From assembly GCA_005883355.1 (NCBI GenBank), contig VAXG01000107.1, positions 1 through 34,905 of the forward strand: a DNA stretch of 34,905 nt, written 5' to 3'. This stretch comes from Actinomycetota bacterium (GTDB lineage: Bacteria; Actinomycetota; Thermoleophilia; Gaiellales; Gaiellaceae). Of the stretch, positions 1-8,310 are shown piece after piece; within the stretch, counting starts at the first letter, position 1, and the number at the start of each line of letters is the position of its first letter. The notes beneath the pieces were generated by a model, which saw only the letters and a list, made by a program, of their open reading frames with translations, did no database searches and was not told the origin of the DNA. The translations under genes were made by a program, and so were the position numbers.

Positions 1-1482
1 TCAGGTCGATCTCTCGTCCGAGGCCAAAGGTCAACAGGATCCATGCTCGCCGGTGTCGCTCGATCGACGACGCGTCCCGCGGGTAGATCGGTAGTGGTCC
101 TCTTTCCGACACCGGCCTTCGGTTCCCGATAATCACGCTCGAACTCGTTTGCGTGAATGCACGCGGAAACTGGGCTGACGGATCGCTCACGGCAATTCGA
201 CGGATCGGCCACATCGATCGCGGCGTGCGATTTCCGGGGAGTCGGAGGCACGCACATTCCGAGTAGTAGCCAAAGGCGTACTGGGAGGAGTAGTGAACGT
301 AAAGCACATCACCCGCGCGCCAGCGCTGGGCGACGTACGTCAGATAGCTCTTGATCTCCGACCGGCGGAAAGGCTGCCCGATTTGGTAAACGCCTCCGGA
401 TGACACCTGAGCGAGCAACGCCGCGACGACAAAGGCCGCTGCAGTGGCGCCAACGGCTCGAGGCAATCGTTAGTGATCAGCAGGAAAAGGAAGGGGAGGA
501 AGAAGAGCGTTGTGCGGTCAAGCAGTGGATACTTGTGGGCAGCCGAGGCGGCGACAGTCGCGATGACCGGGGCCACTAGAACGGCGAAGACTCGCCAGTT
601 TCGGGCCACGAGATTCACAGTGCCCACAACGGCAAAGAAAAACACAAGGAACAGCGGCCACCTCGTCATAGCGAAATTGGCGTCGGCAAAGACACCCTTG
701 GCTCTGTCGGAATACCACGCGACGTCGGCACTCGACGCAGGGAGCGGTGCGAAACGTCCTATCGACCCCTTGCCGCCGGTGAACTGCGCGCTCTCGAGGC
801 CCGGGCGTGAGAAGAGAAAGACCACAGCACCGACTGCCCACGTTCCGACGAGCGCGATTACCGGACCCGGACGAGCAAAACGACGGTCCAGTACGAAGAT
901 CGTGACAAGAGCGACCCCGGTACCGGCCGCCGCCAGGATCCCGGCATAGGTCAACTGGATCAGGACGACGCCCAGCAGACCGAACGCAAGGGCGCGCCGA
1001 ATACCCAGACGGTCGTCAAGCGCGGCGAGGGCCATGAGCGCAGTCGCGATAGTCGCCGCAATGTCGCCCGCGTAGGGCTTGAGCTCCGATGAGTAGTAGA
1101 CGAGCGGCCCGGCGAACGCAAAGAGCGCGACGGCAATGATCGCGCCTGCCGGCCCAAGCACTCGTCGGGAGAGCAGCGGGTACAGCAGGAGGCCGAAAAT
1201 GCCGCAGACGAGCGGAAGTGCACGAAGCGTGTATTCGCCCATGCCGAACGCCTCGACCGCCGCCTTCTCGACGAAGAGGAATCCGGCGGGCGCAGTCTGG
1301 TTGTAATCGAGCGGGGCCGTCAGGAGTTTGTCCATGCTCCGGTCGATGATGTTGAGGGCGAGAAACGATTCGTCGAGCCAGAGGGAGCGGTTCGCGACGT
1401 AGACGCGCACTCGCACGGCCACCCCCAACAGGACGACGAGCCACAGCAGCTCGCGGGAGACGACAATCGACTCCATCCGCAT
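1..1482 (-). CDS. Membrane glycosyltransferase (ArnT/PMT-like), frameshifted and cut by the left edge
   Basis: Polytopic membrane protein resembling the dolichyl-phosphate-mannose mannosyltransferase/ArnT superfamily, which moves sugars from polyprenyl-phosphate donors on the outer face of the membrane. After the first hydrophobic helix comes NRSLWLDESF, with the acidic residues of the first extracytoplasmic loop. About ten hydrophobic segments follow. The frame from the N-terminus reads sensibly to about position 470 and then turns into Arg/Ser-rich nonsense that stops at 340. A second minus frame is open from about 469 to position 1 and reads as a natural continuation (for example VLYVHYSSQYAFGYYSE at about 300-250, typical of the soluble C-terminal domain). 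This implies a one-base loss between about 441 and 469. The start is uncertain: ATG at 1482 or 1476 lies just before the first helix, and TTG 1572 is also in frame. The stop lies beyond the left edge. Confidence 0.72.
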
Positions 1483-1599
1483 CCAGATGGAACTCGACGG
1501 AGTCGCCGGTTCCGTTCGTAAAGGTCGCGAGCCGACCCGTGTTGAGGTGGAAGTCAAAACCGGACGACCCAAGTGCTGATTGTAGGCGTCAGTTCTTCG

Positions 1600-2382
1600 T
1601 CACGCTCGCCAGGCCGCCAGCGGGTGCAACTCCCAGCCCGAGAAGGAGTGCCACGCCTCGTCGGTGTGCTCCGGGTCCCAGTAGAGGAAGCCCTGGACAT
1701 CTACTCGCGAACCAACCGGAGGCAGGACGGTCGACGGCGCAACGCCCGCGTCCCGCCAGGTCCCTGAGATCTCGAGATGGACCGTGCGCATGTGCTCCGG
1801 GAGATCGAGCCGCCTCGGGTCGGTAACGTTGAAGACGCGGTCGCCGTCCGGAGGGGAGCCCAGATCGGCCGTGATTTGCACGTCATGAATCTCGACGAAC
1901 GACGGCGTGGCGCCGTTGAGGCATGGGAGGTCGAGCGCTCTCCGGCTGGTGCCGGTCAGGTGCGGCTGGAGGAGCCCTCCGGCTTCGGTCGCCCCGCCGA
2001 GTGGCGAGCGTCGGGACCCGATCACCCGCGGGATCGTCGTGAGTATCGGCTTGCACCGCGTGTGCGGATTCCACGATCGCAGTCGCGGTCCCGCCAGGGC
2101 CGCGGCGCAGCCGGGAGGGCAGGCGACGTGCTGCCATAGGCCCAGCGAAAGCGTGGGATGACGCCGTGCCCATGCGGCATACGTCGTGCCGTGCCGACCG
2201 AGCCAGGTGCTGAACCTCCTGACGTCGTGGAACCGATGACCGCGCCAGAGGAGCCCGTTCACAGCCACGTCTCCAAATGACTGTGGCAGCGCCAGCGGCC
2301 GTGCCGGAACCGCACTGGAGACGGCGAGCACGCAAATCGCTCCCATGAACCCGGCGACGCACATGGTGGACAAGCGGCGCAT
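1600..2382 (-). CDS. Exported protein of unknown function with a GWELHP-type C-terminal motif
   Basis: About 260 residues. The N-terminus is basic (MRRLS) and is followed by a hydrophobic stretch ending near SSAVPARP, which fits a cleavable signal peptide. The second half is beta-rich (VEIHDVQITADLG, VHLEISGTW) and ends with VDVQGFLYWDPEH and SGWELHPLAAWR. Such WHSFSGWELHP endings recur, as far as I recall, in small secreted actinobacterial proteins with an OB-fold-like domain of unknown function. No catalytic motif is evident. The start is ATG 2382, because a TACGAT -10-like box lies exactly 7 bases upstream; GTG 2388 is the alternative. It lies 27 bases or more upstream of the glycosyltransferase on the same strand and could be cotranscribed. 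Function unassigned. Confidence 0.6.
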   Translation of the reverse strand: MRRLSTMCVAGFMGAICVLAVSSAVPARPLALPQSFGDVAVNGLLWRGHRFHDVRRFSTWLGRHGTTYAAWARRHPTLSLGLWQHVACPPGCAAALAGPRLRSWNPHTRCKPILTTIPRVIGSRRSPLGGATEAGGLLQPHLTGTSRRALDLPCLNGATPSFVEIHDVQITADLGSPPDGDRVFNVTDPRRLDLPEHMRTVHLEISGTWRDAGVAPSTVLPPVGSRVDVQGFLYWDPEHTDEAWHSFSGWELHPLAAWRA

Positions 2383-2432
2383 GCGCACGATCGTAGGCGC
2401 TCCCGGCCGAACGCGATAGCTTCCGCCTCATG
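2380..2432. promoter_or_regulatory. Divergent putative leaderless promoters
   Basis: Only 47 bases separate the two divergent ATG codons. On plus, TAGCTT (2417-2422) is followed by 7 bases and ATG 2430. On minus, TACGAT (2395-2390) is followed by 7 bases and ATG 2382. Both fit TANNNT -10 boxes placed so that transcription would start at or next to the start codon. Neither start has a Shine-Dalgarno sequence and no clear -35 is visible. Prediction from spacing only. Confidence 0.45.
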
Positions 2433-3200
2433 GCGCCACCTTTTCCCCGTTCACTCCGTCGAGCTCGCATCGTCGACGTTCACACCCACATGGTTCCGTC
2501 GGGCGATGACGGAGTCGCGACCGTCGAGGAGGGCTTCGCCCTCTGCCGCCAGGCCGCGAAGCGCGGAACGTACCTTCTCTACGGAACGCCGCATGTCAAC
2601 GATGACCTTCCGCTGACGTCCGAGCGCGAGAGGATCGTGCGGGGGAACGCGAAGCGCCTTACGGAGCTTCTTCATGCCATGGGACTCGAGCTCCGAGTCG
2701 GATTCGAGCTACACCCCAGCGTCGCGCTCCGAGATGCTGACTTGAGACGCTATCGGCTCGACCGCTTCGACGCAGTCCTCCTCGAGTGCCCACTCGAGAG
2801 CGACACAGGCTACGGCGTCGACCAGATCTTCGCGGCCGCCGATCGGATTGAGTCAGCCGGTCTGCTTCCGGTCCTGGCTCATCCCGAGCGATCTCCCGCT
2901 TTCCTCACCGAGCAGCGCGCAGGCGGGGAGGCCGCCCGGCGCGGCTGGCTGCTGCAGGTGACCGCAGCGAGCCTGCTCGGTCGGAACGGCGACGAGGTCG
3001 CCCGGTTCGCCTGGTCCCTGCTCGAGCGCCACAACGCCCGACTCGTGGCCTCAGATGCTCACCGGCCCGACCGTCCGCCGTTCCTGGACGGCGCCCTTAC
3101 AGTCCTGTCGCGGCGCCTAGGGCGTCGGCGAGCGGCGGGGCTGCTCGACGGAACTGCGCTCGGCGTAGCAGCGGTTAGGGAACCGGCGTCGGCGTCGTGA
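2430..3200 (+). CDS. PHP-domain protein-tyrosine phosphatase, CpsB/CapC/YwqE type
   Basis: 256 residues, the usual size for Mn-dependent PHP-fold phosphotyrosine phosphatases that dephosphorylate the capsule tyrosine kinase. Metal-binding motifs are in order: DVHTHMVPSGDDG (residues 16-28), TPH (53-55), FELH (92-95), LAHPER (149-154) and SDAH (208-211). It is cytoplasmic with no membrane segment. The likely partner is the Wzc-like autokinase at 23370-24977, 20 kb away; in most capsule loci the two genes sit close together. Its stop overlaps the start of the ATP-grasp gene by 4 bases (GTGA), so the two are probably translationally coupled. ATG 2430 follows a -10-like box directly, suggesting a leaderless message. 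Confidence 0.88.
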   Translation: MAPPFPRSLRRARIVDVHTHMVPSGDDGVATVEEGFALCRQAAKRGTYLLYGTPHVNDDLPLTSERERIVRGNAKRLTELLHAMGLELRVGFELHPSVALRDADLRRYRLDRFDAVLLECPLESDTGYGVDQIFAAADRIESAGLLPVLAHPERSPAFLTEQRAGGEAARRGWLLQVTAASLLGRNGDEVARFAWSLLERHNARLVASDAHRPDRPPFLDGALTVLSRRLGRRRAAGLLDGTALGVAAVREPASAS

Positions 3201-4309
3201 CCCCGAGGGGGCCGCTGACGCCGCTCGCTGAGATGACGATCGTCGACGTCTGGCGGGAGCTCGCCGCGCGCGTGAGCCTCGCGCGCGCGGTGGGACCGAT
3301 CACGTCCTGGAAAGCACTCCGCGACGATCTTGCGTCTGCGCATGTTCGGGTCACCCGTCGCCGGGATGTCGCCGACGCCATCTGGACGGAGGCAGCCGCG
3401 GAGGTCGGCGCCTCCTTGACGACTCTGGCGCCGGGCTTCTTCGAAATCCGAAAGGACGAGAAAGCGACGCGTGTGATTCGCGAGCGAGTCATGCTCAACG
3501 ATGCCGTCTCGATCGAGATCGCCGAGGACAAGCGGCTTTCTCGCCGCCTCATAGCCGAGTCGGGAATCCCCGTTCCGGACTGGTGCGACTTCGACGCGCG
3601 CGATGCTCGCCGGGGTTACGAGTTCCTCGCCCGACAGAAGCCACCCTTCGTCGTCAAGCCCGCAACGGCATCGGGCGGGAAAGGGATCACGACGAATGTG
3701 CGGCTGCCATCGGAGCTTCGCCGGGCTGTGATCACGGCGGCCAGGTGGGATTCGCAGCTCATGCTCGAGCAACAAGCTGAGGGAGACGTCTACCGTCTGC
3801 TCGTCCTCGATGGTGAGGTCGTCGACCTCGTGCGCCGTCTGCGCCCACGCCTGACGGGCGACGGCGAGTCGACGATCAGCGAGCTCCTTCTTGCCGAGAA
3901 CCGCCGACGCCTCGCGGATCCATCGTCGTTCGTGGGGCTTCCTCTGGACCTCGATTGCCTCTTGACGCTGAAGGCTCAGGGGCTGGGGTTGCGCTCGGTT
4001 CCGAGCCGTGGTGTGACATTCATGGTCAGAACGGTGACGAATCACAACGGAGAGATGGAGAACGAAACAGTAGACGACTCCATCAGCGAAGAACTGCAGG
4101 CGGATGCAGCATCAGCGGCTGAGATCCTCGGGCTTCGCCTCGCGGCGCTGGACATCGTCACGCAGGATCACCAGCTGGGACTGCAGGAGTCAGGGGGCGT
4201 CGTCCTCGAGGTCAACCCCGTGCCGGCCCTGTACCACCACTACCGCGTGGTCGACCGCTCGCGTGCGACGAAGGTGGCCGTGCCGATCCTCCGAAGCCTG
4301 CTCGAGTGA
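3197..4309 (+). CDS. ATP-grasp ligase, cyanophycin-synthetase/RimK-like
   Basis: 370 residues with an ATP-grasp fold. VVKPATASGGKGIT (152-165) carries the ATP-binding lysine and Gly-rich loop. LEQQAEGDVYRLLVLDGEVV (190-209) and RLRPRLTGDGESTISEL (214-230) closely resemble the central ATP-grasp domain of cyanophycin synthetase. LEVNP near the C-terminus supplies the metal-binding Glu/Asn. Such enzymes join a carboxylate to an amine through an acylphosphate. The substrate is unknown; an amino acid or peptide added to a glycan, or a free metabolite, are possibilities. The Mur-ligase-like half of cyanophycin synthetase is absent. GTG 3197 overlaps the phosphatase stop by 4 bases; ATG 3233 is an alternative start. 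Family confident, substrate not. Confidence 0.8.
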   Translation: MTPRGPLTPLAEMTIVDVWRELAARVSLARAVGPITSWKALRDDLASAHVRVTRRRDVADAIWTEAAAEVGASLTTLAPGFFEIRKDEKATRVIRERVMLNDAVSIEIAEDKRLSRRLIAESGIPVPDWCDFDARDARRGYEFLARQKPPFVVKPATASGGKGITTNVRLPSELRRAVITAARWDSQLMLEQQAEGDVYRLLVLDGEVVDLVRRLRPRLTGDGESTISELLLAENRRRLADPSSFVGLPLDLDCLLTLKAQGLGLRSVPSRGVTFMVRTVTNHNGEMENETVDDSISEELQADAASAAEILGLRLAALDIVTQDHQLGLQESGGVVLEVNPVPALYHHYRVVDRSRATKVAVPILRSLLE

Positions 4310-4319
4310 GGCGCGCAGC

Positions 4320-5099
4320 TCATTGCGGGTTCCAGCGATACGTGTCGAGCGACCAGAAGCGGCCGGGATTGTCCGACACCGCGAAACGCAGCCGGAAGTG
4401 ATCGCTCGCAAAGAGCTCCTCCCGGACGATGCGGAGCAGGTCGGCGTGGTACAGCCAGGTCGCACGCAGACGGCGACCGGCGCCCTCTGCGCCTCCTGGA
4501 ATGTGAGCGAATTCCGGCGACGTCGCGTACGCAGCGGGATTGTCAACCGGCGCGACTGTCCCGATCCGGAGGCAGGTTACGGCGGTCTCAGTTGTCTCCG
4601 CGATGAAGCGGCCGTAGCCTTCGCCGAACGCCTTCGCTGCGCCGTACTCGCTGTCGGGCCTGATCGGATCGGTCGGCCGAACGAGGATGTTGGCCGCGTC
4701 GGTCCCCGGTCCGGGCACCAAGCCTCGCCGAAAATAGTCGAGCTCGAAACCACCGACAACGTGATTCGTCGAGGCCAGAATCACGCGCCGGACGCCGATC
4801 TGTGCGGCCGCATCAAGCACGTTCCTCGTGCCGAGCATGTCAACCGCGAGCAGTCCCTCCCACCCGCGAGACACCCCGGTAGCGAGATGCACCACCGCGC
4901 CGCCTGGCTCGAGGCACCGTCTCAGCAGCTCGCGGTCGCCGACATCGCCGCGGACGTCGCGCGAAGCGGGCGAGCCCGGCGAGGGCTCAACCACGTCCAG
5001 ACAAATCACGTGCCCGTCCTCCGAAAGAGCGGGCGCGAGGATGGTGCCGATCGTCCCCGCCGCGCCGGTGATCAGAATATCTCCCCAATGCTGCGTCAA
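4320..5099 (-). CDS. NAD-dependent SDR, uronate-dehydrogenase-like
   Basis: 259 residues, extended-type short-chain dehydrogenase/reductase. TGAAGTIG (11-18) is the NAD-binding loop, with an acidic residue after the second strand (LDVVEP) favouring NAD. STNHVVG (110-116) and YGAAKAFGE (152-160) give the catalytic Ser/Thr-Tyr-Lys set. The SNH(V/T)xG plus YGxxKxFGE pair resembles uronate dehydrogenase, which oxidises galacturonate or glucuronate to the aldarolactone. A nucleotide-sugar epimerase role is less likely at this short length. It is convergent with the ATP-grasp gene (10 bases apart) and divergent from the Nudix gene. The start is TTG 5099, with TAGCGT 9 bases upstream. An enolase-superfamily acid-sugar dehydratase lies at 13901-15055. 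Confidence 0.75.
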   Translation of the reverse strand: MTQHWGDILITGAAGTIGTILAPALSEDGHVICLDVVEPSPGSPASRDVRGDVGDRELLRRCLEPGGAVVHLATGVSRGWEGLLAVDMLGTRNVLDAAAQIGVRRVILASTNHVVGGFELDYFRRGLVPGPGTDAANILVRPTDPIRPDSEYGAAKAFGEGYGRFIAETTETAVTCLRIGTVAPVDNPAAYATSPEFAHIPGGAEGAGRRLRATWLYHADLLRIVREELFASDHFRLRFAVSDNPGRFWSLDTYRWNPQ

Positions 5100-5152
5100 T
5101 TCGCGCCAACGCTAACGTCCGCGCACACGCGCGGCTCGAGGAGGATCGCCAC

Positions 5153-5659
5153 GTGGAGCATTGGCGCCGCCTGAGCTCCCGCCCCGTGTCCAGGGGGTAC
5201 ATCCACCTCGACGAGGATCTCGTCCGGCTACCCGACGGGCGAGAGTTGAGCTACCAGGTGGTCCGGGCCAACGGATTTGCGTGTGCCTGTCCGGTCACCA
5301 CCGACGGGCTGGTCGCCCTCGTCCGCCAGTATCGATACCCGCTCGATGAGGTCATCTCCGAACTCCCGGCTGGATCAGTCGAGCCGGGAGAGTCTCCGCT
5401 GGCTGCGGCACAGCGCGAGACCGCGGAGGAGGTCGGCTTCGGGAGCGACGACTGGGTCGAGCTGGGCTCTTTCTGGACGATGCCGGGCCGCGGCGACGAA
5501 GTCGGTCACCTCTTCCTTGCACGCAATGCCAGACCGGTTGAGCGGCCGCCCCAGGAGGAGCAGACAGAAGTTCTCCTCGAGCCGATCGAGGTCGCGCTCG
5601 AGCTAGTCGGAACTGTGAGAGATGCGCTCTGCCTCCGCCTTGCACAAGAGCGTCTGTGA
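5153..5659 (+). CDS. Nudix hydrolase, ADP-ribose pyrophosphatase-like
   Basis: 168 residues. A perfect Nudix box runs from Gly74 to Phe96 (G-x5-E-x7-R-E-x2-E-E-x-G-F), with the divalent-metal glutamates E89, E92 and E93. The preceding QYRYPLDEVISELPAGSVEPGE stretch is typical of ADP-sugar pyrophosphatases, which hydrolyse ADP-ribose or a related nucleotide sugar. The start is GTG 5153, backed by a strong Shine-Dalgarno GAGGAGGA at 5138-5145. The stop overlaps the flippase start by 4 bases (GTGA). In this context it may act on nucleotide sugars, but a housekeeping role is equally possible. Confidence 0.85.
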   Translation: MEHWRRLSSRPVSRGYIHLDEDLVRLPDGRELSYQVVRANGFACACPVTTDGLVALVRQYRYPLDEVISELPAGSVEPGESPLAAAQRETAEEVGFGSDDWVELGSFWTMPGRGDEVGHLFLARNARPVERPPQEEQTEVLLEPIEVALELVGTVRDALCLRLAQERL

Positions 5660-7227
5660 CAACCGGAGCGAACAGGGAGGATGCGGCACCGCCGGAGCAA
5701 GCCCGAGCAACCACGGATATCCGCGCGTTCGCTCGCGGTGGATCGCTTGCCGTCGCGGGGCTCGCCTTTGGCGCGCTGCTCCAGTTCCTCGTCGTGGTCG
5801 TTATCACGCGCGGGCTCGATACAGGGTCGGCAGGGACTCTCCTCGAGACGATCGCGTTCTTCACGATCCTCAGCAGCGCTGGGACGCTCGGCGCAGACAT
5901 TGGCGTCGTCCGCGACATCCCCTTGCTCGTAGCGACCGGCCGTGCAGGCGACGTGCGACGCCTGCTCGCGGTGGCTGGTTATCCCGTAGCCGTTGTCGGG
6001 ATCCTCGTCGCGGTCGTGTCGTTCGTCGCTGCGAACCCGCTCTCGGATGCGCTGTTCGATCCGTCCCACAGCCACGACGGCGCGACATTCATCCGTATCG
6101 TCGCCCCGGCCCTGCCGCTCGCTGCCTTGACGACTGTCGCGCTTGCCGCGACTCGCGGACTGGGGACGATGGTGCCGTATGTGGCTGTCCAAAACCTAGT
6201 CGTTCCGGCTGTCCGCGTTGCGTTGGTCGTCGCCGCCGTCGGCGCCGACCTTGCGGGAGCAAGGATCGCTGTAGCGTGGACACTGCCGGTTGCAGCGGGC
6301 GCCCTCGCCGCATTCGTCGCACTGCGAAGGCTCGTGCTGAGAGTGGAACGCAGTGCTTTCTCGCCATCCGGAGAGAGTTCGAGCCGAATCAGTGCCGCTC
6401 GCTTCTGGGGATTCGCAGCACCTCGTGGCGTCGCATCGATCTTCGAGATCACGGTGCTCATGCTGGACGTTCTGCTCGTCGGGGCCCTCCGCTCGACACG
6501 CGAGGCTGCCGTCTATGCAGCGGCGAGCCGGCTGGTGATATTCGGAGGCTTCCTTCTGTTTGCGGTGTCGAGGCCGCTCGCACCTCTCTTCAGCGAACTG
6601 CTCGCCCGCGGCGACAACCACGCGGCCGGAGCCCTCTACCACATTGCGACGTGGTGGGGAATGGTTGTTGCCTGGCCCCTCTACATCACATGCGCGATCT
6701 TTGCGGTCCCTGTGATGACGGTTTTCGGCTCCGGCTATTCAGCAGGTAGCACGGCACTGGTCATCCTGTCGTTGGCGTACCTGTTCGACCTCGGAACGGG
6801 GAACATGAACGTTCTTCTTCTGATGTCCGGAAAGAGCTCGTGGAATCTCGCCAACTCGGCGCTGGCACTCGTCCTGAACGTAGGCCTCAACATCGTCCTG
6901 ATCCCTCGCATGGGCATCGAAGGCGCCGCGATCGCTTGGGCCGTGAGCGTCGTCGCGTACAACTTGGCGGCAGTCTTCGAGATTCGCGTGTTGCTCGGCC
7001 TGGGCCCGCTGAACTCCGTGTATACGATCATCGTCGGGGCGACGGTCATCTCTTACGGAGTCTTCGGCGCGGCGGCGCGACTCCTGTTCGGCAACTCCAC
7101 ACGAGGACTCGTCGTTGCGTCCACTCTCGGGACCGTGCTCTACGGCATGCTCCTTTGGCGTTGGAGGGAGGTGCTCAGGCTGCGGGATCTTGCGGCTGCG
7201 ATCAGGCCCTCGCCACGGCGTGCCTGA
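5656..7227 (+). CDS. Wzx-like polysaccharide flippase (MOP superfamily)
   Basis: 523 residues with about 12-14 hydrophobic helices evenly spaced over the whole length. The start resembles the first helix of oligosaccharide flippases (FARGGSLAVAGLAFGALLQF then ITRGLDTGSAG). The middle contains RFWGFAAPRGVASIFE, and the C-terminal half contains SGKSSWNLANSALALVLNVGLNIVLIPRMGIEGAAIAW, the lipid-linked-oligosaccharide flippase signature with GxxGAAIA. It would move undecaprenyl-pyrophosphate-linked repeat units to the outer face for the Wzy-like polymerase. GTG 5656 overlaps the Nudix stop, so translation is probably coupled. The 60 bases after it hold a possible new promoter. Confidence 0.88.
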   Translation: MTTGANREDAAPPEQARATTDIRAFARGGSLAVAGLAFGALLQFLVVVVITRGLDTGSAGTLLETIAFFTILSSAGTLGADIGVVRDIPLLVATGRAGDVRRLLAVAGYPVAVVGILVAVVSFVAANPLSDALFDPSHSHDGATFIRIVAPALPLAALTTVALAATRGLGTMVPYVAVQNLVVPAVRVALVVAAVGADLAGARIAVAWTLPVAAGALAAFVALRRLVLRVERSAFSPSGESSSRISAARFWGFAAPRGVASIFEITVLMLDVLLVGALRSTREAAVYAAASRLVIFGGFLLFAVSRPLAPLFSELLARGDNHAAGALYHIATWWGMVVAWPLYITCAIFAVPVMTVFGSGYSAGSTALVILSLAYLFDLGTGNMNVLLLMSGKSSWNLANSALALVLNVGLNIVLIPRMGIEGAAIAWAVSVVAYNLAAVFEIRVLLGLGPLNSVYTIIVGATVISYGVFGAAARLLFGNSTRGLVVASTLGTVLYGMLLWRWREVLRLRDLAAAIRPSPRRA

Positions 7228-7273
7228 ATTGCCGGGTCGCACGATCGAGGAAGGAACCGAACCGGGTCCGACG

Positions 7274-7290
7274 TAGGATGGATTCTGATG
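7274..7290 (+). promoter_or_regulatory. Putative -10 box for a leaderless HprK-like/nucleotidyltransferase message
   Basis: TAGGAT at 7274-7279 lies 8 bases before ATG 7288 and no Shine-Dalgarno sequence is visible. This matches the arrangement at 2380-2432. No convincing -35 was found. Confidence 0.35.
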
Positions 7291-8310
7291 GCCCTGGCGA
7301 CTGAACGTGCGCAGACGAGTCGAGTTGCGCTCAACGTTTACGGGTTACGGATCCGACTCGAAGGGTGGCCCGAAGCGATCGAGGCCGCCCGGCTCGACTT
7401 TGCGTGGTTCGAGAGCCACGAGGACGGCGACGATGCCGATCTTCGGGTGAGAGTCGAGTGCAGGGAGCCCGACTTCGATGGCTTCGGTGAGATAGGCGCA
7501 AGCTTCATCACGCCCAGGAACGTCGTCTACCAAGACGGAAGACGCAAGATCGTTGACTATTTCGGCCGCGCGGTCGCCGTTGTAGATCCGGAAGGACACC
7601 ATGTTCTATTCCAAGGCAATGACCTTTCGATCACTCATGAGGCCGTCTACCAGCTTCTTGTCTCGCGCGTTGGCGAGCATCTCGAGAAGATCGGCCTGCC
7701 CCGCCTCCACGGCCTGGCGCTCTCGGGCCGCGAGGGCGCGGTCGTGATCATGCTTCCTTCCGGAGGCGGAAAGACGACGCTCGGGCTTCGCGCGCTGCAG
7801 GACGCTGACGTCAAGCTCCTGTCGGAGGACAGCGCCCTGATCGATCACCGCGGGAGCCTCCACCCGTTTCCGCTTCGGATCGGCGTCAACGCGACGGACG
7901 CAGCCAAGCTTCCCCAGGGACACGTCCGCAGGATCGAGCGCATGGAGCTCCACCCGAAGTTCGCGCTAGAGATCGCAGCGTTTGAGGACCAGATCGAACG
8001 TGAGCCCCAGCCCTTGCGGCACATCGTCATCGGACGTCGCTCGCTCGGATTGAACGCGACGCTCGACTCGCTGCCACGTCGCGCGGCAATGCCGACTCTC
8101 TTCCGCGAGGCGGTCGTGGGGGTCGGCGTCTATCAGGGGATGGAGTGGCTGCTCCAGCACGGTATGCGCGACGTCGTGCGACAAGTTCATCCGGCGCTGA
8201 CGAGATCCAGGTGCTGCCTCGCCGGCCTCAGGCGTGCGAAGGTCTGGCGCATGACGGTTGGACGGGATCACGAACGCAACTGGGCGACCCTGCGTCAGCT
8301 GCTCGATTGA
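7288..8310 (+). CDS. HPr-kinase-like protein (HprK-related)
   Basis: 340 residues. LPSGGGKTT (156-164) is the Walker A loop and LLSEDSALI (177-185) follows as the second HprK-like core motif. The N-terminal 140 residues lack the HprK N-terminal domain and resemble the HprK-related proteins seen in exopolysaccharide/exosortase loci and in some lasso-peptide loci. True HprK phosphorylates Ser46 of HPr; no HPr or PTS gene is present, so another substrate (protein, peptide or glycan) is more likely. Its stop overlaps the next start by 4 bases (TTGA), tying it to the nucleotidyltransferase. Cytoplasmic. Family call is firm; substrate unknown. Confidence 0.78.
   Translation: MALATERAQTSRVALNVYGLRIRLEGWPEAIEAARLDFAWFESHEDGDDADLRVRVECREPDFDGFGEIGASFITPRNVVYQDGRRKIVDYFGRAVAVVDPEGHHVLFQGNDLSITHEAVYQLLVSRVGEHLEKIGLPRLHGLALSGREGAVVIMLPSGGGKTTLGLRALQDADVKLLSEDSALIDHRGSLHPFPLRIGVNATDAAKLPQGHVRRIERMELHPKFALEIAAFEDQIEREPQPLRHIVIGRRSLGLNATLDSLPRRAAMPTLFREAVVGVGVYQGMEWLLQHGMRDVVRQVHPALTRSRCCLAGLRRAKVWRMTVGRDHERNWATLRQLLD

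Noticed and set aside
1470-1599. Minus frame reading FDFHLNTGRLATFTNGTG
   Set aside because: Looks protein-like, but it is short, has a stop just upstream, and runs in a different frame from the glycosyltransferase.
4104-5174. Long plus-strand open frame opposite the uronate-dehydrogenase-like SDR
   Set aside because: Arg/Ser-rich with no family features; it overlaps two genes with clear motifs and is a GC-rich shadow.
7228-7287. Search for a lasso-peptide precursor before the HprK-like gene
   Set aside because: Only 60 bases; no suitable small ORF seen.
8145-8306. Upstream extension of the nucleotidyltransferase
   Set aside because: Overlaps the HprK-like coding region with low-complexity sequence; TTG 8307 gives the usual 4-base overlap.
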